The notes beneath the pieces were generated by a model, which searched no databases, was not told where the DNA came from, and saw only the letters and a list, made by a program, of their open reading frames with translations. Both the position numbers and the translations under genes were made by a program. From the NCBI GenBank assembly GCA_046263255.1, contig JBHELD010000001.1:1-14457 (forward strand): 14,457 nucleotides of DNA, read 5' to 3'. Shown here piece after piece: positions 1 through 6,915 of this stretch (the stretch's first letter is position 1; each line of letters begins with the position of its first letter). Source of the DNA: JALZEG01 sp046263255. GTDB taxonomy: Bacteria; Actinomycetota; CADDZG01; WHSQ01.

Positions 1-2
1 TG

Positions 3-959
3 GTGACCGGCGTGGCCGCGGTCGCGTACGACTGCCTGCAGGGCAACTGCATGGTGCAGCGCACGAGCCACTCGGGTGACGCCCATCGCGTCTTCGGGGC
101 CGAGGCCAACCCGTTGCTCTCGATCGAGCCCGCCGAGACCGCGGCGAACACCGACACGTGCCAGAAGTTCGTGGTCACGCTGCAGGACCAGACGGGGCAG
201 CCGATCGGCGGCGAGAACCTGGACGCGCACCTCACCGGCCCGGGGAACTCGGGGAACTTCTGCTCGCCCGACGACGGGACCGGCACCGACCGGCGCGCGC
301 CGGACCAGGGCGGTCACATCGCCGACGGCGACGAGACCGACGAGGCGTACCACAACGAAGGCGGGACGCGCACGCATCACACCGAAGCGGAGTCGACCTC
401 GAACGGCCGCTTCGTGCTCGGCATCGAGTCGGCGACGACCGGCTACGCGCAGCTGACCGTGTGGTTCGACCAGAACGGCGACGACATCCAGAGCGACGGC
501 GAGGTCAACGACGTCTCGATCATGCACTGGGAGGCCGAGGGCGTCTGCGACATCACCGGCACGAACGGGCCCGACGACCTGACGGGCACCGACGCTCCCG
601 AGAAGATCTGTGGGTTCGGCGGCGACGACACGATCCGGGGAGGCGGCGGCAACGACACGATCCTCGGAGGAGCCGGTGACGACATGCTGCGCGGGAACGC
701 CGCGAACGACACCGCGCGCGGCGGCGCGGGCAACGACAAGGTCTTCGGCGGCGGCGGCTCGGACCGGCTGTTCGGCGGGGGCGGCGGCGACGTCGTGAAG
801 GGCCATCGCTCGGCCGATGCGCTGCGCGGCAACGCCGGGAACGACAGGCTCGACGGCGGCGTCGGACGCGACGACTGCGGCGGCGGCACCGGCCGTGACC
901 GGCTGCGCGCGTGCGAGACGGGAGCGCGCTCCTTCGCGGCGCGGCCACGTCTGATCTAG
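3..959 (+). CDS. Secreted Ig-module protein with C-terminal RTX-like repeats (5' end cut by window)
   Basis: The frame is open from the window edge. The GTG at 3 is probably not the real start, because the first residues (GVAAVA) align with the middle of the neighbouring gene's product (LDVAAVAVV, its residues 225-233), so the N-terminus lies outside the window. Visible residues about 25-176 form an Ig-like module beginning GDAHRV and containing RRAPDQGGHIAD, GRFVLGIES and a terminal W, shared with the next gene. Residues about 185-305 are glycine/aspartate repeats of the GGxGNDxxxGG kind (GGGGNDTILGGAGDD is typical), which in RTX proteins bind calcium in a beta-roll. Several repeats are degenerate, and two cysteines occur near the end. 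Likely an exported, calcium-stabilised surface or matrix protein; the partner is unknown. The stop is 24 bp before the next start, so co-transcription is likely. No catalytic domain is visible. Confidence 0.8.
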   Translation: MTGVAAVAYDCLQGNCMVQRTSHSGDAHRVFGAEANPLLSIEPAETAANTDTCQKFVVTLQDQTGQPIGGENLDAHLTGPGNSGNFCSPDDGTGTDRRAPDQGGHIADGDETDEAYHNEGGTRTHHTEAESTSNGRFVLGIESATTGYAQLTVWFDQNGDDIQSDGEVNDVSIMHWEAEGVCDITGTNGPDDLTGTDAPEKICGFGGDDTIRGGGGNDTILGGAGDDMLRGNAANDTARGGAGNDKVFGGGGSDRLFGGGGGDVVKGHRSADALRGNAGNDRLDGGVGRDDCGGGTGRDRLRACETGARSFAARPRLI

Positions 960-983
960 AAGAAGGCGACAGGAGGTACCCGG

Positions 984-2939
984 ATGAAGAGGATCGCATT
1001 GATGGTGGGGGCGCTGGTCGGGGCGCTGCTCCCGGCAGCCCCCGCGGCCGCGGCTCCCGCGATCGCGTTCTTGAACCCGTCCGGGTACACGACGCCGGTC
1101 AGGATCTCCGACGTCCAGGACAGGGACGGCTTCGTCCACCTGGTCGCGTGGGCGAAGGAGATCCCTTCGCAGGCGCTGGTGGAGTTCGAGATCCGGCCGC
1201 CGGGGCAGCAAAACGCGGCGACGTTCACCGCCGACCGCGTGGCCGACGACACGTGGGAGGAGTTCATCCCCCTCCCCGACACGTTCGTCGACTCGGCCGG
1301 GTACACGCTGACCGTGCGCCTCTACCGCGGCGTGCCGGGTGACGCAGACGAGGTCGCGAACGCGGAGATGCTCGTGGAGGTCGACCAGTCGGAGGTGCCC
1401 CCGCCGAAGCGCGAGACGGTGGAGCTGCAGTATCCGGAGAACGGAGGGCGGGCCGGTTTCTTCACGCCGAAGGGGAAGCGGTCGAACATCGTCCTCGACT
1501 ACCAGGCGAGCACGGGCACGAACCAGGTGCGAGCCTTCTATACGTTGAGCGATCCCGGCGCGGCGCCCGTATGGGAGGAGTCGTGCGGCTCGGGCGTTCC
1601 CGACGACGCCGGGTTCGGCAAGGTCAGGTGCACGCTCGCAGAAGGCCACAACCCGCTGGACGTCGCCGCTGTCGCCGTCGTGAGCAACAAGACCGCACCC
1701 CCGGCGCCCCCGAGCGGGCAGCTCGACGACACGGGCGATGCCCACCGGGTGATGCCGTACGTTCAGGTTCCGCAGACGGTCGAGGTCTCTCCGGGACCGC
1801 AGACGGTGACGCTGGCGGAATGCTTCGTGTTGGCCGCGCTCGTCGAGGACCAGTTCGGCCGCGCCGTCGCGGCCGCGAACGTGGACGTGCACGCAGACGG
1901 CCCGGAGGACGAGCTCTACTTCGAGTCGAGGACCAACGAGACCGATCCCTTCCAGGCGCCCGACGCCGGCCACGTGTCGAAGGAGAACGCGAAGCGCTGC
2001 TCCGACAACGCGAACTCGGGACAGCAGGGCGACCACAACAGCCCGGGCCGTGACGACCAGAAGCACATCGAGTCGATAGGCGGCACCGGCGACAACGGCA
2101 CGTTCCGCTTCGCGATGCGAAGCGACTTCGCCGGAGGAACGTTCATCACGGCGTGGGCCGACGTCAACGACGACGACGCGCTGGCGGTGGGGACCGAGGC
2201 CTCCGGCGGCACGCAGCTCGGCTGGGGCAGCCCGCCGCCGCCGCCGTCGCTCGACGTGTTCCTCAGCCCCGCGAGCGCCACCGCGGCTACCGGGTCGTGC
2301 GCCTCGTTCGAGATCCTGGCGCGCCGCGGGGGGAGCCCGTTCAACAACGCGAACGTGGACATCCACATCAGCGGCCCGGACCCGTCGGTGACCTTCTGCG
2401 ACGTCCAAGGCGGAGGCAGTCGCCGGGCTCCCGAGAGCGGCGGACACATCGCCGACGCGCACGAGGACGGTACGCGCCACGCAGAGGGTGAGACCGACGC
2501 AGCCGGCAGGTTCGTCTTCGGCGTGACGTCGGCGTCGCCCGGAAGCACGACGCTCCAGGTATGGCTGGAGAGCACCGAGGACGACGTCCTGGCCGGCGGC
2601 GAGCCGTCGAAGGCGGGGTCGATCACGTGGCAGCCGCCCGGCGAGCGCTCGATCTCGATTGCGAGCAACAAGAGCAGCGTCGAGAGAGGCCGCCGCGTCC
2701 GCCTGTTCGGCGAGATCCAGGGCGATCCCGCCTGCTCCGGAGGACAGTCGGTGGCGATACAGGCCAAGCCCGTGCGCGGCGGGAGGTTCGGAACCGTCAA
2801 GACCGTGACGACCGACGACGACGGCGACTACTCGACGAGGATCAGGATGCGCCGGTCCCGGAAGTTCCGCGCCGCCGTTCCGTCGACGGGGACGTGCAAC
2901 GCGGCGCGCTCCGAGGTGATCACCGTGAGGGTCCGTTAG
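984..2939 (+). CDS. Secreted modular Ig-like surface protein
   Basis: This is a 651-residue protein. An AGGAGGT Shine-Dalgarno site (971-977) lies 6 nt before the ATG and fixes the start. Residues 1-24 are a signal peptide (MKR, hydrophobic core, AAPAAAA). Residues about 27-137 and 145-240 look like beta-sandwich domains. Residues about 249-414 and 422-549 are two copies of the module also found in the upstream gene: a leading beta-strand segment with a Cys, a GP-containing strand, RRAPESGGHIAD in the second copy, then GRFVFGV and a final W. Aspartate-rich turns (ADVNDDDAL, STEDD) may bind calcium. A proline linker (PPPPPS, 417-422) separates the copies. Residues about 553-651 form a basic Ig/FN3-like ending (SSVERGRRVRLFGEI). 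There is no sortase signal, transmembrane helix or enzymatic motif. Probably exported and acting outside the cell as an adhesin or matrix component; the specific function is unknown. Confidence 0.8.
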   Translation: MKRIALMVGALVGALLPAAPAAAAPAIAFLNPSGYTTPVRISDVQDRDGFVHLVAWAKEIPSQALVEFEIRPPGQQNAATFTADRVADDTWEEFIPLPDTFVDSAGYTLTVRLYRGVPGDADEVANAEMLVEVDQSEVPPPKRETVELQYPENGGRAGFFTPKGKRSNIVLDYQASTGTNQVRAFYTLSDPGAAPVWEESCGSGVPDDAGFGKVRCTLAEGHNPLDVAAVAVVSNKTAPPAPPSGQLDDTGDAHRVMPYVQVPQTVEVSPGPQTVTLAECFVLAALVEDQFGRAVAAANVDVHADGPEDELYFESRTNETDPFQAPDAGHVSKENAKRCSDNANSGQQGDHNSPGRDDQKHIESIGGTGDNGTFRFAMRSDFAGGTFITAWADVNDDDALAVGTEASGGTQLGWGSPPPPPSLDVFLSPASATAATGSCASFEILARRGGSPFNNANVDIHISGPDPSVTFCDVQGGGSRRAPESGGHIADAHEDGTRHAEGETDAAGRFVFGVTSASPGSTTLQVWLESTEDDVLAGGEPSKAGSITWQPPGERSISIASNKSSVERGRRVRLFGEIQGDPACSGGQSVAIQAKPVRGGRFGTVKTVTTDDDGDYSTRIRMRRSRKFRAAVPSTGTCNAARSEVITVRVR

Positions 2940-2962
2940 CCGACCGGCTACAGGGGTAGGAG

Positions 2963-2988
2963 GAGGGCGGGGCGAAGGCCCCGCCCTC
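2963..2988 (+). terminator. Rho-independent-type terminator after the Ig-module genes
   Basis: A perfect 11-bp stem (2963-2973 pairing with 2978-2988) with a GAAG tetraloop is followed by a pyrimidine-rich, T-containing run (TCTCTTCTC). It sits 24 bp past the stop of the Ig-module gene and before the Shine-Dalgarno site of the oxidoreductase gene. It should therefore end the first operon and isolate the next gene. Confidence 0.8.
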
Positions 2989-3018
2989 TCTCTTCTCGCG
3001 ACGCGAAAGGAACCGCCG

Positions 3019-3972
3019 GTGATCGAGCTGGGTTACAAGCTGTCGTCGGAGGAGCACGGCCCGAACGATCTCGTGGGGTTCGCGCAGCGCGCCGAAGACG
3101 CGGGGTTCAGCTTCGCGGCGATCTCCGACCACTTCCATCCGTGGACGAGCACGCAGGGGCAGAGCCCCTTCGTCTGGAGCGTCATCGGCGCGATCGCCCA
3201 CGCGACGCGGGACCTCAGGCTCGGGACGGCGGTGACGTGCCCGACGATGAGGATCCACCCGGCCCTCGTCGCGCAGGCCGCTGCCACGAGCGCCGCGATG
3301 ATGCCGGGCCGCTTCTGGCTCGGGATCGGCTCGGGCGAGAACCTCAACGAGCACGTCACCGGCGAGCGCTGGCCGCAGACGGCGATCCGCCAGGACATGA
3401 TGGCCGAGGCGCTCGAGGTCATCCGGACGCTCTTCGAGGGCGGGATGCAGAGCCACCACGGGCGCTACTTCACGGTCGAGAACGCCCGCCTGTTCACGTT
3501 CGACGAGCCTCCTCCGATCTACGTCGCAGCCGGCGGACCCCGGGCCGCGCGGCTCGCCGGAGAGCACGCCGACGGGCTCATATGCGTGGCCCCGGACGAG
3601 GACACGGTCGAGCGGTTCGAGGCGGCCGGTGGGGCCGGAAAGCCCAAGTACGCCGAGGTGAACGTCTGCTGGGCGCCGTCCGTGGACGAGGCGAAGAAGA
3701 TCGCGCTGCAATGGTGGCCGGTCGCCGGGATCGGCGGCACGCTGATGCAGGAGCTCGCGCTGCCGTCGCACTTCGAGGCCGCGGCGGAGCCGCTGGACGA
3801 GGACAAGGTCTCGGAGTCGCTGGCGGTCGGGGCCGACCCGGACGCCCACATCGAGAACATCCGGAAGTTCGCCGACGCGGGTTTCGACCACATCTGGATC
3901 CACCAGATCGGCCCGGACCAGGACGGCTTCTTCGACTTCTACGAGAAGCAGGTCCTGCCGAAGGTCCGCTAG
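3019..3972 (+). CDS. F420-dependent LLM-class oxidoreductase, G6PDH-like family
   Basis: This 317-residue TIM-barrel enzyme belongs to the luciferase-like group that uses coenzyme F420 for hydride transfer. The GTG start has AAAGGAA (3006-3012) 6 nt upstream. Family signatures are clear: GYKLSSEEHGP at the N-terminus, SDHFHPW (36-42), TCPTMRIHP, GSGENLNEH (104-112) and YVAAGGPRAARLAGEHADGLI. By comparison with mycobacterial Fgd1, D37/H38, W42 and E107 match the active-site Asp/His, Trp and Glu. The strand that in Fgd1 carries a Lys binding the glucose-6-phosphate phosphate (EIKISYDPD) reads AEVNVCWAP here, so glucose-6-phosphate is probably not the substrate. Cytoplasmic; the true substrate is unknown. 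It stands alone between a terminator and a convergent gene, which argues for its own promoter, although none was identified. Confidence 0.88.
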   Translation: MIELGYKLSSEEHGPNDLVGFAQRAEDAGFSFAAISDHFHPWTSTQGQSPFVWSVIGAIAHATRDLRLGTAVTCPTMRIHPALVAQAAATSAAMMPGRFWLGIGSGENLNEHVTGERWPQTAIRQDMMAEALEVIRTLFEGGMQSHHGRYFTVENARLFTFDEPPPIYVAAGGPRAARLAGEHADGLICVAPDEDTVERFEAAGGAGKPKYAEVNVCWAPSVDEAKKIALQWWPVAGIGGTLMQELALPSHFEAAAEPLDEDKVSESLAVGADPDAHIENIRKFADAGFDHIWIHQIGPDQDGFFDFYEKQVLPKVR

Positions 3973-3977
3973 CCGAT

Positions 3978-4022
3978 CCCGCGTCGCGGGCGAGCGGCCG
4001 GTCAGCAGAGCGTGCTGCGGCC
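3978..4022. terminator. Possible bidirectional terminator between convergent genes
   Basis: The 77-bp space between two convergent genes holds two GC-rich hairpins: CCCGCG-T-CGCGGG (3978-3990), and a larger stem GGCCG(gt)CAGCA - loop gagcg - TGCTGCGGCC (3996-4022) with a 2-nt bulge. There is no T-run on either strand, so termination is inferred from position and structure only. Confidence 0.4.
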
Positions 4023-4049
4023 CACCCGCCGTGCGTGGCGCTCGGCGAC

Positions 4050-4853
4050 CTAGCGGTAGCGGCCGACGGGGATGAGGTGCGCGCCGTCGAAGAGCCCCGA
4101 CTCCCGGAGCTCTTCGATCTGCTCGCACGCGAGGTCGATGCCGATCTGCGGGTCGTCGTCGAGCTTGTCGATGATGCGCCTCGGTATGTGCACGTCCGGA
4201 AGGGCCGCGTTCACGCGCTGCGCCATGCGGCTGCTGGACAGGACGAGGACGCCCGCGTACACGCGGCCTTCGTAGTCGAGCGAGGTCCGCCACGAGAACA
4301 GCTTCGGCGTCGCGTACGTGATCTGGACGAATATGAAGTCGGCGCGCGCCCGCCACAGCAGGTCGCGCCCCGACCGGACGACGGTCCCGATGCGGAAGTC
4401 GGGATAGCCCTGGAACAACGGTCCGGTCCCGAAGGACCGGACCTCGTCGATCATCCCGCGCACGGTGAGGTCCTCGGTCCTGCGTCCTTCCTTCGGCGGG
4501 TCGCCGTAGACGAACAGGAAGTGGTCGACGCCGTACGCCGCCGCCGTCAGCAGGTCCCGGCGGAACCCGAGGACGTTGCGATCGCGGGCGTTCATGCACG
4601 CGATCGACAGCCCGCCCATGTACGCGACCTCGTGCGCGACCGACACGCTCGAGACCGTCGCGCGTCCCAGGTGGTTGTCGGGGATGAGGAACGCGTCGAC
4701 GACCGGCTTCAGGACGGCGATCTGGTCCCGCACGACCTCGATGTCGGGACGGCGCGGGGGCTGGATCTCGCACAGGATGGTGAAGCGACCGGCGTCGAGG
4801 AACGACGGCGGAGGCGTCGGTGGCGGGGGGACCCCGGAGCCGTGCTCGGGCAT
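4050..4853 (-). CDS. Divergent methylenetetrahydrofolate reductase (MetF-like)
   Basis: A 267-residue protein of the 5,10-methylenetetrahydrofolate reductase superfamily, which reduces methylene- to methyl-tetrahydrofolate for methionine synthesis. After a proline-rich leader (residues 1-18) it has LCEIQPPRRP, where E29 corresponds to the catalytic Glu of E. coli MetF; MNARDRN (88-93); FVYGDPP, where D118 corresponds to the folate-binding Asp; QGYPDFRIG; and ADFIFVQITY, where Q177 matches the substrate Gln. The typical VAGYPE and ITQ motifs are altered, so it is a remote branch and the cofactor (FAD, NADH or F420H2) is uncertain. The ATG at 4853 is chosen because the alignable region begins soon after. 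No Shine-Dalgarno is visible; a TATATC box 6 nt upstream suggests a leaderless transcript. It lies 29 bp downstream of the sigma-factor gene on the same strand and faces the F420 enzyme. Confidence 0.75.
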   Translation of the reverse strand: MPEHGSGVPPPPTPPPSFLDAGRFTILCEIQPPRRPDIEVVRDQIAVLKPVVDAFLIPDNHLGRATVSSVSVAHEVAYMGGLSIACMNARDRNVLGFRRDLLTAAAYGVDHFLFVYGDPPKEGRRTEDLTVRGMIDEVRSFGTGPLFQGYPDFRIGTVVRSGRDLLWRARADFIFVQITYATPKLFSWRTSLDYEGRVYAGVLVLSSSRMAQRVNAALPDVHIPRRIIDKLDDDPQIGIDLACEQIEELRESGLFDGAHLIPVGRYR

Positions 4854-4855
4854 GG

Positions 4856-4870
4856 CCTGGATATACCAGG
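4856..4870 (-). promoter_or_regulatory. -10 box inside a 15-bp hyphenated palindrome (MTHFR-like gene)
   Basis: CCTGG-ATATA-CCAGG is symmetric with a 5-nt centre. On the minus strand the centre reads TATATC (4865-4860), a -10-like hexamer exactly 6 nt before the ATG at 4853, so transcription would start at or next to the start codon. The flanking symmetric arms could be an operator. Inferred from sequence only. Confidence 0.4.
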
Positions 4871-4882
4871 TGCCCCGCGCAG

Positions 4883-5965
4883 CTAGTGCAGGAGGTCCTT
4901 GACGACCTTCCTGACCTTGTCGACGACGCCCTTCGCAGAGGACCCGCCGGGACGGCCGAGGCCCGGGTCCCCGCCGTCGTCGGGAGGTCCTCCTCCTTTG
5001 CCCTTGTCGTCGAGGTGCGCGGTCTGCTGGCCCACTGCCTCGAGGACCTTCGTCGCGGGGTCCGGCGCGGAGACACGCTCGGTTGCGGCGGGAGCGGTCG
5101 TCGAGGGGCCGGACGCCGCCGCAGCAAACCGCACCTTGCCCCCGGCGGCCGGGGGCCGGACGACGTCGGGCGCGACGTCGCCGGCGATCGCCGGCAGGCG
5201 CCTCGGAGCGCGTGCCTCGTCCTCCGGCGCACTCGGCGCGCCGGTGAGCGCGACCGCCACGATGACCGCCGAGGCCGCGACGCGCTCGGCGAGGAACGGG
5301 CTGATCGTCGGCGTGAAGCCGACGAAGTTCGTCGACGCACCGGACGCGGCTCCGGACTTGTTCGAGAAGAGACCTCGGGCGGCCGCGACGGGAGCCAGCG
5401 CCCATCCTTCGACCTGGTCCCACGCCCGCCGGAACGAGCTGCGCGCTCGATGGAGCAGGGCCTTGACCTGCGCCGGTGTCATGTGGAGCTCGCCGGCCAT
5501 CTCGCGGTGCGACAGGCCGCCGAGCGCCCGGAGCTTCAGGGCCTGAGCGTGAAGCGGCTGGATCCCGGAGATGGCCTCCTGGATCCGCGGGTTCTCGCCG
5601 ACGACGATCTCCTCGGGGCCCCTCTCCGTCCCGGCATTCTCGTGGTCGTCGCTCAGCGACACCTGACCCGCGTTGCGGCAGCGGACGCGGATCAGGTCCA
5701 GGCAGACGTTCGACGCGATGCGCGAGAGCCACGCCCCCAGCTGGTACTGGCCGTTGAAGCGCCCGAGGGCCTGGTACGCCTTCAGGAACGTCTCCTGAGT
5801 CGCCTCGTCGACGTCCTGGGGGTTCTTCAGCATGCGGGCGCAGACGCGCCTCACCCGCGCGGAGTACAGCCGGTAGATCTCGTCGTACGCGTCGACCCTG
5901 CCCTGCTGGAAGGCGACGACGAGGTCGCGGTCGGACGCGAACGGAGGCGTTGACTCGCGGGCCAT
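4883..5965 (-). CDS. ECF-type sigma-70 factor with long membrane-associated C-terminal extension
   Basis: This 360-residue protein has sigma region 2 at about 11-98 (DLVVAFQQGRVDAYDEIYRLYSARV; DVDEATQETFLKAYQAL; GAWLSRIASNVCLDLIR) and region 4 at about 128-182 (QPLHAQALKLRALGGLSHREMAGELHMTPAQVKALLHRAR). These would direct RNA polymerase to a specific promoter set. Unlike ordinary ECF sigmas, which end after region 4, it continues for about 180 residues: a hydrophobic stretch at about 224-244 (FLAERVAASAVIVAVALTGA), a Pro/Ala/Gly-rich low-complexity segment, and a short amphipathic end (AKGVVDKVRKVVKDLLH). The start ATG at 5965 precedes the first sigma helix; the frame stays open further upstream but without homology. 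Upstream on the same strand is a small membrane protein gene. No separate anti-sigma gene is recognisable, so the extension may itself control activity or location. Regulon unknown. Confidence 0.85.
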   Translation of the reverse strand: MARESTPPFASDRDLVVAFQQGRVDAYDEIYRLYSARVRRVCARMLKNPQDVDEATQETFLKAYQALGRFNGQYQLGAWLSRIASNVCLDLIRVRCRNAGQVSLSDDHENAGTERGPEEIVVGENPRIQEAISGIQPLHAQALKLRALGGLSHREMAGELHMTPAQVKALLHRARSSFRRAWDQVEGWALAPVAAARGLFSNKSGAASGASTNFVGFTPTISPFLAERVAASAVIVAVALTGAPSAPEDEARAPRRLPAIAGDVAPDVVRPPAAGGKVRFAAAASGPSTTAPAATERVSAPDPATKVLEAVGQQTAHLDDKGKGGGPPDDGGDPGLGRPGGSSAKGVVDKVRKVVKDLLH

Positions 5966-6033
5966 ATCAGGTGGTTCGACCTGTTCTCGGCATTTCCTAC
6001 TCGGGCGGCCCGGTTCGTGGAGCGGTTCCCGGC

Positions 6034-6330
6034 CTAGGCGCTGCCGGGGGACCCTGCGGTCGTGGTGCCCTCCCCGGAGGAGGTGCCGCCGCTCCAGGCG
6101 CCGGGGCCGTTCGAGCCCGCGCGGCCCTTCGCGTCCTTCGCGGCGCCCACCAGCGGCGCGAGCCTGCCGCTCTTGTTGAGGTAGAACAGCGCCCCGCCGA
6201 GGGCCGCCACGAGCGCCAGCGGTGAGATCCGCGACCAGAGCGACGGCTTGGGTCGCCGCATCTCCTGGACCTTCTCGATGCCTTCCTTGATCGCCGCTGC
6301 GGCGATGACCTTCTTCAGGAACGGGTTCAC
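6034..6330 (-). CDS. Small single-span membrane protein, function unknown
   Basis: A 98-residue protein starting at GTG 6330 with GGAGG (6340-6336) 5 nt upstream. The N-terminal part (MNPFLKKVIAAAAIKEGIEKVQEMRRPKPS) is an amphipathic basic helix; residues about 34-51 (RISPLALVAALGGALFYL) form one transmembrane helix; then comes a basic turn (NKSGRL) and a Gly/Ser/Thr-rich tail. There are no cysteines or catalytic motifs. It lies 68 bp upstream of the sigma-factor gene on the same strand and diverges from yjbQ. A role with the membrane-tethered sigma factor is possible from position only. No family is recognised. Confidence 0.65.
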   Translation of the reverse strand: MNPFLKKVIAAAAIKEGIEKVQEMRRPKPSLWSRISPLALVAALGGALFYLNKSGRLAPLVGAAKDAKGRAGSNGPGAWSGGTSSGEGTTTAGSPGSA

Positions 6331-6400
6331 GTGGACCTCCGCGTGGATGGGCCGTATCGGGCGGTTGTACCCACGAGAGGCTCGACCCAACCCGCACGCC

Positions 6401-6429
6401 TTGAACGCACGTTCAGCGACCTCTAACGC
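6401..6429 (+). promoter_or_regulatory. Putative yjbQ promoter overlapped by a LexA-like palindrome
   Basis: TTGAAC (6401-6406), a 17-bp spacer and TAACGC (6424-6429) form a plausible -35/-10 pair on the + strand. TGAACG-CA-CGTTCA (6402-6415) overlaps the -35. Its core GAAC-N4-GTTC equals the core of the Gram-positive/actinobacterial LexA box, but the outer bases are T/A instead of C/G. The site could also act on the divergent membrane-protein gene at 6330. A TetR-family operator is an alternative. Confidence 0.4.
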
Positions 6430-6471
6430 CCGTCCAATGCCGTGGGTGTACCCATGCGAGAAGATGACCGC

Positions 6472-6915
6472 ATGATCGTCTTCGAGGAGTTCGAGGCGAA
6501 GACCGGTGGACGACTCGACACGCTCGACATCACCGACGAGGTCGTCGAGACCGTGCGTGAGTCCGGCGTCCGGCGCGGCAGCGTGCTGGCGTTCTCGCCT
6601 CACACCACCTGTTGCGTTCTCATCTCGCAGCCCGGCGCCCGTATGTACGAGGTCCTCCAGCAGACGATGGACGTGATCGCGCCGGAGGGCGACTACTACG
6701 CGCACGACGACCTCGACATCCGCACGGAGAACCTCGTCGAGGACGAGCCGGCGAACGCCCCCGCGCACATCGTCCACGCCTTCATGGGCAAGACCTCGGA
6801 GTGCATCCCCGTGATCGACGGCGCCGCCGCGCTCGGCGCCGACCAGAGGGTGCTGTTCGTCGAGCTCGACTCGTCGCGCCCCCGCCGCTATTGCATCCAG
6901 GTCCTCGGCGAGTGA
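6472..6915 (+). CDS. yjbQ: YjbQ family protein (UPF0047, secondary thiamine-phosphate synthase)
   Basis: A 147-residue protein matching the YjbQ/UPF0047 fold: IVFEEFEAKTGGRLDTLDITDEVVETVRESGV, then SVLAFSPHTTCCVLI (38-51) with the conserved HTT, HDDLDIRTENLVEDEPANAPAHIVHAFMGKTSECIPVIDG with the family EN...AHI motif and conserved His residues, and VLFVELDSSRPRRYCIQVLGE. Family members can complement thiamine-phosphate synthase weakly; their normal role is unclear. ATG 6472 is preferred because family members begin a few residues before the first strand, and GAGAAG lies 8 nt upstream; in-frame GTG 6442 and ATG 6454 are alternatives. Its stop overlaps the next gene's GTG (GTGA at 6912-6915), so the two are translationally coupled. 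The acidic segment around GDYYAHDD replaces the usual shorter loop. Confidence 0.85.
   Translation: MIVFEEFEAKTGGRLDTLDITDEVVETVRESGVRRGSVLAFSPHTTCCVLISQPGARMYEVLQQTMDVIAPEGDYYAHDDLDIRTENLVEDEPANAPAHIVHAFMGKTSECIPVIDGAAALGADQRVLFVELDSSRPRRYCIQVLGE

Noticed and set aside
600..900. GGC-rich DNA repeats as a possible tandem-repeat or mobile element
   Set aside because: They are explained by codons for the RTX glycine/aspartate repeats and stay in frame.
1916..2800. A 294-codon minus-strand frame within the second Ig-module gene
   Set aside because: Antisense shadow; the + strand has a signal peptide, Shine-Dalgarno site and repeated modules.
2920..5340. An 806-codon open frame on the minus strand
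   Set aside because: It lies antisense to the F420 oxidoreductase and overlaps the MTHFR-like and sigma genes in another frame. The product is Arg/Pro-rich low complexity, typical of shadow frames in GC-rich DNA.
4883..6397. Starting the sigma factor at 6397
   Set aside because: The extra 144 residues overlap the membrane-protein gene and are low complexity; sigma region 2 begins right after ATG 5965.
6366..6457. Repeated TGTACCCAYG elements (6366-6375 and 6448-6457) as a paired operator
   Set aside because: Only about 10 bases match, the spacing is large, and one copy overlaps the possible upstream start codons of yjbQ; too weak to claim.
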